NCBI GenBank assembly: GCA_964247055.1
Contig: OZ176054.1
Location: 4,216,001 to 4,280,000, forward strand
Reading direction: 5' to 3'
DNA length: 64,000 bases
Origin: Paragordius varius
Taxonomy: Eukaryota > Nematomorpha
The notes under the pieces were generated by a model that saw nothing but the letters and a program-made list of their open reading frames with translations, did not search any database and had not been told where the DNA came from. This document shows, in pieces, positions 26,990 to 36,335 of the stretch; position 1 is the first letter of the stretch, and every line of letters begins with the position of its first letter. Made by a program: the position numbers and the translations under genes.

Positions 26990-27559
26990 TTAACAATTCG
27001 ATTCAAATTGGGACTAAATTTAAATTAATATTTTTAAAAAACTACTGAAGGAAACGGTCCCAATTTAAATTTATGCTTATCCTGATAAATATTATATTAA
27101 TATACCAAATAATCTTGATAAAATTTTGTTTTGTAAAAAAAGCTTCATCTCAAACTACTTCGACGCCATTTTTATTTTACAAAATTTTTGCATAATATCC
27201 TCTTATTTAATTTTAAGGGTAAAACTAAAGCTTATTTTTAATATAAATTACATCTAACATTGATAGAAATAGAATAAGCGGCTTAGTTTGTATAATTTTT
27301 CAATTTTACAATTTGACACATGCCACGTTGATCAAATTTTTACTTTTCGGTTTTAGCTTAAAATAAGTAATATCAAGTATTTTTGAATAAAATTTTTTAT
27401 ATATTTCGGTTTATTAGTGTTATATAAGTGCAAAATTTTGCCATGGTTTTGATTCCTTCCATAGTTTTTAAAAAATTTAATTTTAAACAGGCTTGGGGTA
27501 TTTAACTACCCCAATTTGAATCGAAGAACTAAAATGAATGTGTTGTATCCAAGTGTTAG
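26990..27559 (-). mobile_element. TTAA-MITE copy B, full length
   Basis: About 565 bp non-coding element with terminal inverted repeats related to CACTTSGATWCAA. It is bounded by TTAA at 26990-26993 and TTAG at 27556-27559 (one decayed base). It carries the family landmarks in reverse: GGAAACGGTCCCAATTTAAA, CTACTTCGACGCCATTTTTA, TTCGGTTTTAGCTTAAAATA, and the internal palindrome GGGGTATTTAACTACCCC near the end. It encodes no protein, so it would depend on a transposase elsewhere. Confidence 0.85.
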
Positions 27560-27574
27560 TAAATCGATTTTTGA

Positions 27575-28420
27575 AAACATTATCAATTAGATAAACACAT
27601 TTATTTTGTCCTTCGATTCAAATTGGGGTAATTTCAAAATTAAAAATTTCAAAAAATATTGAACAAATTGAAACCATGGGATGCACTTATATAACATTAA
27701 CACTTGGATACAACACATTCATTTTAGTCTTTCGATTCGAATTGGGGTAGTTAAATACCCCAGACCTTTCAAAATTAATTTTTTAAAAATATGGATAAAT
27801 CGAAACTATAGCAAAATTTTGCGGTTATATAACATTAATAAACCGATATATAAAAAATTTTATTCAAAAATACTTGTTATTACTTATTTTAAGCTAACAC
27901 CGAAAGGTAAAAATTTAGTCAACGAGACATATGTGTATTGATAAAATACAAAAATAACAAAATAAACCGCTTCTATTTCTATCAATGTTAGATGTAATTT
28001 AAAAAAAAATAGCTTTGATTTACCCTTAAAATTAAGTGAAAACGATATATTTTGCAAAAAAAATATAAATAAAAATGGCGTCGAAGTAGTTTGACAGAAA
28101 CTTTTTTTTAACCAAATTTTATTTAGATTTTTTGGCAAATTTATATAATTTTTATTAGGATAGAAGCATAAATTTAAATTGGGACCGTTTCCTTCAGTAG
28201 TTATTAAAAATCCCAACTATTTAGTCTATGGTATTTAGATAACCCAATTTGAATCGAAGTGTTAATCAACCAAAATATATTAAAAATTCATTAAAAAGTA
28301 CTGATGTTACTTATTAAGAGGTAAAAAACAGAGCTGAAAATTTCGCCATTATGGCATGTGGCATCAGCTATATATATAAAAATGCAAAATATACCTCTTG
28401 TATATATCAACTTAACACTT
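27575..28420 (+). mobile_element. TTAA-MITE copy G, split by copy A
   Basis: The family's 5' part lies at about 27575-27696 (CCTTCGATTCAAATTGGGG, then AACCATGGGATGCACTTATA). It stops at the TTAA in ATAACATTAA and resumes after copy A at 28266 (TCAACCAAAATATATT, GATGTTACTTATT). The remaining right part, to about 28420, is degraded and ends where copy C begins. Confidence 0.7.
27697..28265 (+). mobile_element. TTAA-MITE copy A, full length, inserted into copy G
   Basis: A 569-bp copy including TTAA at 27697-27700 and 28262-28265. Left end CACTTGGATACAACACATTC, right end AACCCAATTTGAATCGAAGTG. The host sequence on both sides is the same family, interrupted exactly at an internal TTAA, which shows self-insertion with TTAA duplication. 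Confidence 0.88.
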
Positions 28421-28421
28421 A

Positions 28422-29418
28422 GACACACATTCATTTCATTCATTGATTCAAATTGGGGTATTCGATACCCGAAGCCTGTTTAATATTAAATAATTCAAAA
28501 ATGGAGGGATTGGAAACCATGGCAAGAATTTGCACTCATATTTGAATGAACTTAAATATAAAAAAGTTTATTCAATATAAGATATTACTTATTTTAAGGT
28601 GAAACCTTATAAAAATTTAGTCAACATGACCTGTATCCATTAGCTAAATTAAAAAAAATACAATACCCACCACCTGTTTATATTAATGTTTGATATTTTA
28701 ATAAAAAATTAGCTTGTTTTGCTTTAACACTTGGATATAACACATTCATTTTAGTCCTTCGATTATTGGGGTAGTTAACCCCAGGCCTGTTTTAAATTAA
28801 ATTCTTTTGAAAATATGGAAGGAATCGAAACCATGCCAAAATTTTGCACTTATATAACATTAATAAACCTAAATATATATAAAAATTTTTATTCAGAAAT
28901 ACTTAATATTACTTATTTTAAGCTAAAACCGAAAGGTAAACATTTAGTCCATGTGACATATGTGCAATGGTAAAATGGAAAAATAATACAAAATAAACCG
29001 CTTTTTCTATTTTTATCAGTGTTAGATATAATTGAAATAAAAAATTAGATTTAATTTTACCCTTAAAATTAAATGAAGACGATATTTTGCATAAATTTCG
29101 AAAAAAATGGCATCGAAGTAGTTTGACATGGAATTTTTTTAAAAGAAAATTATATTTAGATATTTTGGCTTATTGGGATAAAAGCATAAATTTAAATTAA
29201 GACCGTTTCTTTCAGGAGTTTTTCAAAACTCCCAAATCTAATTTAGTCTGGTATATTTAGATACCCCAATTTGAATTGAAGTGTTAAAATTAAATAAACA
29301 CGAAAATTCTCAAAACTGTCGTAAAATAAAAATGGCGTCGAAGTAGTTTTATAAGTAATAAATTTGGAGCCGCTTCTTTCAGTATTTTTTTTTAAAAATA
29401 TCAACTTAAATCGAAGTG
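28422..29418 (+). mobile_element. TTAA-MITE copy C, split by copy D
   Basis: Starts at TTAA 28422-28425 followed by CACTTAGACACACATTC. It is interrupted at TTAA 28724 and resumes at 29288 with AATTAAATAAACACG, AAATGGCGTCGAAGTAG and the right end ATCGAAGTG at 29418. Its right half is shortened and the terminal TTAA there is lost. Confidence 0.8.
28724..29287 (+). mobile_element. TTAA-MITE copy D, full length, inserted into copy C
   Basis: Flanked by TTAA at 28724-28727 and 29284-29287. Left end CACTTGGATATAACACATTC, right end ACCCCAATTTGAATTGAAGTG. It sits in the segment of copy C corresponding to ACCCTTAAAATTAAATG of the family, split at its TTAA. Confidence 0.88.
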
Positions 29419-30690
29419 CAAATAGGTTCGTCCCAACAGACTGTAATTCCCATGAAGATATACCACAAACCAAACAACAATATATTAAATCGCTGAAATG
29501 CTTTCCTGCTTACAATAAACACTCTATGCAAGAAATTCTTTTTTATCACAGCTTAAATGCCCATATCTATAGATTCTGCAAAAGTATTAAGATGTACGGT
29601 GCACCTAAACGATTAGAATGGCTTTGGAGTTGGTAGTTTATTTTGAATGCTAATTCCTCATATTAACTGAATTGCACACTTTGATCATTTTCAAATAAAA
29701 TTTTAGAAATGAGCATATGTGGATAAATATAACTTATGCTAACAAATAATCAGTTTTTTGTTTATCAGTTTTTTGTTTATATCATTGTTTCACGGATTTA
29801 CGTACTGTTAATACAAAACATTATCAATCTGTCATTTACCTATGAAACTTATACTCATTTTATTAAAACTCATTAATGGTAACCGCATAACTTACTATGG
29901 TTTAAATTTTTTTTCATGATGTAATGCGCTAATGCAAACTCAAACCATACTAAACCCGAGACGAGAGACTTGCAATCATTATGAGACAATGACATCGGAG
30001 CTTCTGATATTTGGGCAGAGCCAAATCTCCGCATTTATGATGGTCGAAGTCGAGAATTTGATCGACACGGTTATTTATCTCGGGTTAACGAACCAGTTGA
30101 AGATAGAACTTAAACATGGTGGTAAGAAGGGATAACACTAACATTTGTGATGTGTAATATCCCCAAAATCGGTCTACCTTAAAGGCCGCACTCATGTAAA
30201 AGCATATAAAGACCCTTTTAGCACCAAATATAAAATCATAAACTAAAATCCAAATCGGACTGGACATAGAGCTTTCATATTACTTTGAGGAGTAAGGACC
30301 AAAACGCTTTTTGTATGGTTAATTAAATCAAAACATATAACACGTCGAAATCTTAATGTATATATAAGGCATAACTATACTAACTTACAATAACACCACC
30401 TAAAGCATATATTTATGTATATGGATACTAAAATCAAACCCAATCTCCGATGTGTCTCCCCGCTCTCAAGCTCAATGCCTTACGAGTGGGTAGGGAATGC
30501 CTTGAAGCAGGTGGACGATCTTCCGACGCTACACCTTTAATTGATTACTTGTTGAAAGTAGTGACACATTAATATACGTTAAATTTAATAAATATTAATT
30601 TGATTTTTAGCGCCTAAAAAACATTAAATTTTAAACAAAATTAAGGAGATATGATTATTTGAAATATTTGTTCTGAAACATTCTTTTGTC
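29419..30690. other. No identified gene; two unrecognised open stretches
   Basis: Open stretches at about 29420-29637 (ends GAPKRLEWLWSW) and 29932-30135 (starts MQTQTILNPRRE) on the plus strand are somewhat richer in G+C than their surroundings. A GC-richer patch also lies at about 30450-30530. I recognise no protein family, and there are no clear splice partners. They may be fragments of captured genes or old mobile elements. The remainder shows nothing I can name. Confidence 0.3.
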
Positions 30691-31460
30691 GAACTTAGAC
30701 GCTTTGCAAAAAAGTGCTTCAAACTCAATATTATATTAAAGCTCCTATTTTCACGCTAAGTGGGACTAAAACAAGAGGCTATTCTTGGGTTATTCACCTA
30801 GGCGCAAACAATACAAAAAGGATATTATTGAAACTGACTGTGCCCGGAGTCGTGCTTCAAAGCTTAAAATTGTTCAGAAATTTTGCATGGGCCCAGAACT
30901 GAGAGGCTAATTTAAAAAAGGGCTTAGTCAGCTATCCGCGATATTGCAAAACCATTAAAAAATATTGAAACTAACGCCTAGACGTTTGTAGCGAATGTGC
31001 TTCAAAACCAATATTTATTTGGAGAAAAACATTTTTACATGGGCTGAAGAGCTAATTCAAAAAAATGGTATGGTAGCCTTCCGCGCATTTATAAATGATA
31101 TAAAAATTAGGAGTTTTGAATATGGACGGGCCTTCACGTTTTCCAAATGCTACAACCTCAAAATTATTTTAAAGCTCCAATTTCAATGCTTCTATTTTCA
31201 CCTTAAGGGGGGTAAATTGAAGGGCGAAAAAAGAGCTTAGTCGATTTCGGCGCATTTGTAAAACATTATAAAAAGTACATTATTGAAACTGGATAGCCCA
31301 CACATTTTCTGGAAACGTCTTTTAAACCTAAATCTTTACGGAGTTCTATTTTCTCAAACTCGATTTTTGCAGTGGCGCAAAACTGAGGGTCTATTTGAAA
31401 AAAGGGCTAGGGTCACTGTCGGCCTATTCAAAGTGATTAAATAAATTTTTATATTCGGAA
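30690..31460 (+). repeat. Diverged satellite-like tandem units, about 140-190 bp
   Basis: Successive strongly diverged copies of a unit marked by TTGAAACTGG, then CACGTTTTCC, then CAGAACTGAGAGGCTAATTT and AAAGGGCTTAGTC. The same unit recurs at about 52380-52710 (GGCCCGAACTGGGACC, AAAAAAGGGCGAAGC). No coding function. Confidence 0.6.
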
Positions 31461-31830
31461 GGGGTTTTATGTTCCCCCATCTTTCTCAAAGCTCACACCT
31501 GTTATTTTTACTAATTAATATACAGATTTAAACATCAAGAAGTAAACTTCGAAATGTACGCAAACTTTGTCATTTTTGATGCTACCGAAAAGTGATAAAA
31601 ACATTTTTATCATTCGTAACCTTATCAAACGTACCATTAATCCAGATAATAGTGTTAAATTGCCAACTTTAGCTATATTAAATTATGCAAAAGAATTTTT
31701 GTCGTACAGCTGGAATCTCATTATTTAGCATCATTAAATTATTTTTTATGGCCCTAGAATAATTTTCTAAGCCCAAATATATTTTTAATCTTATAATAAA
31801 TCCCTCTTAAAAAACCATACTAATAAAATG
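31461..31830. other. No recognisable feature
   Basis: AT-rich sequence between the diverged satellite and the second inverted-repeat family; I see no gene, RNA or repeat end in it. Confidence 0.5.
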
Positions 31831-31833
31831 TAC

Positions 31834-32750
31834 AATGGGTGGGGTGGTAAAAATTTTTTTTTGACTTGACTTGCAAGTTTTTCAAGTCATGGCTTGCTTT
31901 CATGTGATAAAAAAAATTTAGCATTACACGACTTAACACTTCGATTCAATATGCATCTAAATGCCCCAGACTAAATTTGAGTTAGTATTTTTACAAAACT
32001 ACTGAAGGAAACGGTCCCAATTTAAATGCTTCTATCCTAAAATTTTTTTTATAAATATGCTGAAATATCTAAAAAACGATATGTTTTGAAAAAAAAGTCC
32101 ATGTCAAACTACTTAGACGCCATTATTTTACAAAATTTTTGCAAAATATCGTCTTCATTTAATTTTAAGGGTAAAATTAAAGTTAAATTTTTATATAAAT
32201 TACATTTAACGTCGATTTTGTATTGTTTTTCAATTTTACCATTATGTCACGTTGACTAAATTTTTACCTTCCGATTTTTTGAAATAAGTTATATCAAGTT
32301 TGAATAATTTTTTTTATATATTTCGGTTAATTAATGTTATATAAGTGCAAAATTTTGCCAAGGCTCCCTTCCATATTTTTTAAAGAATTTACTTTTAAAC
32401 AGACCTGGGGTATTTAACTACCCCAATTTGAAGGACTGAAATCAATGTGTTGTATCCAAGTGTTAAGTCAAGCAAGAAAACATAATTTGGAGGTGATAAA
32501 AAATCATATGATCAAATAAAACTTAAAGATTTTGCAAGCGGGTGTAGGGCACACTTGACAATGGATAAAATTATTTTGGAAACTATTTATGTATAAAATT
32601 TAGGTTTTATAGGTAATTCAAACCTTTGTTTATGCTATAAATTGTTAATTTGATGTATTTTGGCTAAATAATCTAATCATTGGGTGGATAAGAGAAATAA
32701 TTTAGAGAAAAACTTTGCTAATATGGCATATAAAAATATGCTAAAAATTT
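31834..32750. mobile_element. Second inverted-repeat element family, copy 1, truncated and interrupted
   Basis: Begins with ATGGGTGGGGTGGTAAAAA and GACTTGCAAG, the reverse complement of the right end of copy 2 (49465-50495). It is split by a TTAA-MITE (31937-32462) and resumes at 32467 with GTCAAGCAAGAAAACA, matching copy 2 to about 32745, where it is cut off by another MITE fragment. It is non-coding as far as I can see. Confidence 0.75.
31933..32466 (-). mobile_element. TTAA-MITE copy E inside the second repeat family
   Basis: A 526-bp element (31937-32462) between TTAA at 31933-31936 and TTAA at 32463-32466. The flanks read ACACGAC|TTAA and TTAA|GTCAAGCAAG. Copy 2 of the host repeat (reverse strand near 50.39 kb) has the uninterrupted GACGACTTAAGTCAGGCAAG. 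This empty site fixes the boundaries and the TTAA target duplication. Confidence 0.92.
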
Positions 32751-32974
32751 TACCATTGCACACATGACACGTTGACTAAATTTACCTTTCGGTTTTAGCT
32801 TGAAATAAGTTTTGAATAATTTTTTTTATATTTCGGTTTATAAATGTTATATAAAAATTTTGCCATGGTTTTATTCCTTTTATATTTTGTATAGAATTTA
32901 AGTTTAAACACGCTCGGGGTATTTAACTACCCCGAATCGAAGGACTAAAATGAATCTGATATATCCAAGTGTTG
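32750..32974 (-). mobile_element. Truncated TTAA-MITE copy F
   Basis: Matches the family from TTTTACCATTGCACACATGA to the end TATATCCAAGTG, followed by TTGG instead of TTAA. About 225 bp remain. Confidence 0.75.
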
Positions 32975-32977
32975 GAA

Positions 32978-33140
32978 GACTTGATATTATTTATTTTATG
33001 GATAGCCCCTAAGGTATAGCTTTAGTCAATATGACATGTGGGCATTAACTAAATATAAAAATAGTGCAAAACAAATCCTTTTTTATGTTTGTTACAATGT
33101 TAGATGTGATATATATAATATTTTTGCCTTTATTTTAAAC
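32978..33140 (+). mobile_element. Internal fragment of a TTAA-MITE
   Basis: Contains GGTATAGCTTTAGTCAATAT, GACATGTGGGCATT and CAATGTTAGATGTGAT, which correspond to the middle of the family in plus orientation. Both ends are missing. Confidence 0.6.
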
Positions 33141-34387
33141 AAACTGGCCCATTTTAGAAGAATCAAAAAATTTGTGTTCGGAGCTAACATCTAAAATTAT
33201 CTTTCAAAATATTTTTTTATAGATTTTTTATGATAGATTTTAGTGATATATTTTATAACATTTAAAAATTTTAATTAAAAAAAATATGCGCAAATTTTGC
33301 CATTTTCTGATATGGTTCTTTTACACAAAAGTGTAATAACTTTTTTATGTCACTCGTGACATCTATAACCATAAGCACCATTAATCCTGGAACATTTTCC
33401 TATTAAAATAATATAATTACACTGTGCAACAAAATATGGGGTCAATTTTCTGGACTCGATTTTCTAAATATTTTCTGATTCCTTATAGTATTGTGATCAG
33501 ATTTGCATAAAAATTTTTTTTACTTACCCAGCTCGTTTTCGAGATATGGGACTTTTTCCATATTTGGACATATCCAAAATTTTCTTGTTTGTAAATATTT
33601 TTCGCTATGTAAACAAATAATATGTGGCTTACATAAGTATTTTTACAAGAAATTACCAATTTATCTTCAAAATAAATAAAAATTTACTCAAAATATCCAA
33701 TACTTTTTGTTTTAGGGGGCAAAAACCCTCAAAAATTGGGTAACTTAACATTTCTTCACACAAATATTATTTATCAATTTATTAAATCAAAACAAACTTT
33801 ATTATATGTTCTTGGATGTTAATGATGTTTGTTTAATTATAAATATCACTTTGTAATAGCTTTGTGGACTTTTATTTTAAAAAATAAATTTAATTTTTAC
33901 ATCTTTTTTGCTGTTTTTTTATGTAAAAAAAGCTAAATTTTACTCAGCTGCATATAATATATTCTTTATTTCATATGATATTTTTAAATATTTCCCACAC
34001 TTAAATATACTCCATATCAGTTTTTTATCAAGAAATATTATTATATACCCAAAATGTACAAAAAATATAATTAATACCCAAGTATATATATTAATAATTT
34101 TAGGATGGATAAAAATATTGTTTGCCATATATGTGGACAATACACAAAAAAACTAATAGCATAAACATTACCACTTACATAAAAAACTATTTTTTTATAT
34201 TATGGGGAACCTAGATTTGGGCCCCGAACACCGTATCTCGGACATGTAGCATTAGTTTATGAGCATGGTACCACAAAACCGGACCTGAACTCCCTTGGGG
34301 TATCCCTATGATATGACTAGAGCCAAAATTCTGAATGTTACTTTTGTGCAGTTCCAAAACCATTTCTTATTAACATTACCAAAAAAA

Positions 34388-34615
34388 ACAAAAAACCTAT
34401 CGAATATCCAAACTTTTCCTCAGCAATTCGTCCTGTTTATCATTCCATTGACCTTCCCGTACCTTCATCTCCAACCATTCATATCGATTTATTTGATATG
34501 ATGGATGATACTGATTTGGAAATTTATCATCAAGATATAAAGGACACTAATAAATTAAGTGGCACTGAGGTGATATCCCTAATCAAAAAAATGCATCTCT
34601 CAAAACGGTATTTTT
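34388..34615 (+). pseudogene. Gene fragment captured inside the foldback element
   Basis: A 75-codon open stretch including KPIEYPNFSSAIRPVYHS, LPVPSSP and KLSGTEVISLIKKMHLSKR, then a stop. The string 'YPN.xSAIRPV.H...LPVP' followed by a short helix of the type 'LNDLVRDLNLSK' is familiar from uncharacterised proteins multiplied in hydra and aphid genomes. I recall this family only loosely and cannot name a function. There is no start codon in context and the sequence is interrupted on both sides, so it is probably a remnant. Confidence 0.4.
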
Positions 34616-35029
34616 AGAAAACCCTTCGAAAAAACCTATCAAAACAATATAAATTTAATTTGCGATTATATATATATATATATGAATAAATAAATTATTT
34701 TATTTTTTCTGCACCTAATTTACTTTATTTAAAGTCTAGATTAGATTATCCGTGTCTTAAAATCTTTTGACCAAAATATATTCTAAATATTCACTATAAT
34801 AACTGATTATAATTAGGATTTGCATATAGTTCAATATATTATGATGAAATTATTTATTAATGGTATTATATTTTATTGAAACATTTTTAATAAGATATGG
34901 CATATTCTCCAATTTTCTCTACACAGTCGTCCATATTGAAAGCTAATCTATTAGCTGATGTGATATATAAATTGTTGCGATTGAGTACTTTGTCATGGTA
35001 ATATAACTACCTATCAATAAAATACTTTT

Positions 35030-35220
35030 ATATGGCAGACGCCAAAATCGAATTGGTAAATAATTTTAAATACTTGGGCGATGTCCTAGGTGGAATAAAC
35101 CAATCAGTTAAATATAGATCCCAACAGGCTGGGGTAAAATATCATTAACTTAAATTTATGCTTAAACATATATCAGCAAAAAACAAAGGTTTGATTAGAG
35201 TTGTTGATAAGCGACAATAG
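35030..35220 (+). mobile_element. LINE reverse-transcriptase fragment
   Basis: NNFKYLGDVLGGINQSVKYR and LKHISAKNKGLIRVVDKR match the segment after the catalytic domain of RTE-like LINEs (..FKYLG..). One stop interrupts it. It lies inside the foldback element and lacks both LINE ends. Confidence 0.65.
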
Positions 35221-36335
35221 TTTAAATTAAATGAAACGTTAACGACAAAAAACAATAATTTAACCGAAGAGACGATAACCCAAATAAAACTTATAAGAAT
35301 ATATGGTTAAAATTATTAAAAATATAATTTAGTATATGAGGGTGCTTTCCTTTGATTTCCCTGTGGCATACATACTGTTCCCTAAACAACTGAAATTTTA
35401 TGGGTGATTCAACTTTTATTAAAAAAGAATTCATTTCCGAGTATCGTAAAACTTCAGGGTAATAAGCTTCTTTAGATTGCACTCTTGACAAAGAGAAAAT
35501 CATCCATATCCCTAAAGTATATATATATATAATGTATTTGATGGTATCAAGGTGTGTTCTTCTCTTATCCAAAAGGCAGACGATTTTTCCGATTCAGAAT
35601 TCAATCACAAATTTATATAAGAATCATTGTCCATTTCATATTATTTTAAAATATTTAAAAATGAAGCAAACGAATCAACATATCTGACACCATATATGGT
35701 CGAAATTTAAAAATTTCAGATGAAAAAATGAAATTAGTATTTACAGCTGAGTAAATTAAATCCTTTTTTACATAAAAAATGCAACAAAAAAGCTGTAAAA
35801 ATTAAATTTATTTTTAAAAATAAAAGTCCACAAAGCTATTACAAAGTGATATTTATATTTAAACAAACATTATTAACACCCAAGAACATATAAAGTTTGT
35901 TTTGATTTAATAAATTGATAAAAAATATTTGTGTGAAAAAATGTTAAGTTACCCAATTTTTGAGGGTTTTTGCCCCCTAAAACAAAAAGTATTGGATATT
36001 TTAAGTATTTTTTATTTTATTTTGAAGATAAATTGGTAATTTCTTGTAAAAATACTTATGTAAGCCACATATTATAAGTTTACATAGCGAAAAATATTTA
36101 CAAACAAGAAAATTTTGGATATGTCCAAATATGGAAAAAGTCCCATATCTCGAAAACGAGCTGGGTAAGTAAAAAAATTTTTTAGGCAAGTCTGATCACA
36201 ATACTATAAGGAATCAGAAAATATTTAGAAAATCGAGTCCAGAAAAAGTTGTGTCACAGTGTTATTTTTTTATCACCCCCGATAAACGGCGTCAAATATT
36301 ATAGTCATCATTGTTACATAAAACACATTTTTGTG

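Larger units (their letters stand above)
33420..36261. mobile_element. Foldback element with about 530-bp terminal inverted repeats
   Basis: The left arm (33420-about 33960) and right arm (about 35735-36261) are near-identical reverse complements. They share CTGGACTCGATTTTCTAAAT, CAGCTCGTTTTCGAGATATG, TTTTAGGGGGCAAAAACCC and TTACTCAGCTG. Both outer ends read CACTGTG. The 1.8-kb centre holds a 75-codon open stretch (34388-34615) and a LINE reverse-transcriptase fragment (about 35030-35220). I see no transposase in it. No clear target duplication. The right end lies 74 bp upstream of the metal transporter ATG. Confidence 0.85.

Noticed and set aside
35291-35572. Minus-strand text resembling reverse-transcriptase motifs (MDDFLF and CMPQGNQ)
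   Set aside because: The two motifs are in the wrong order and in broken frames, so the resemblance may be accidental; only the LINE piece at about 35030-35220 is supported.
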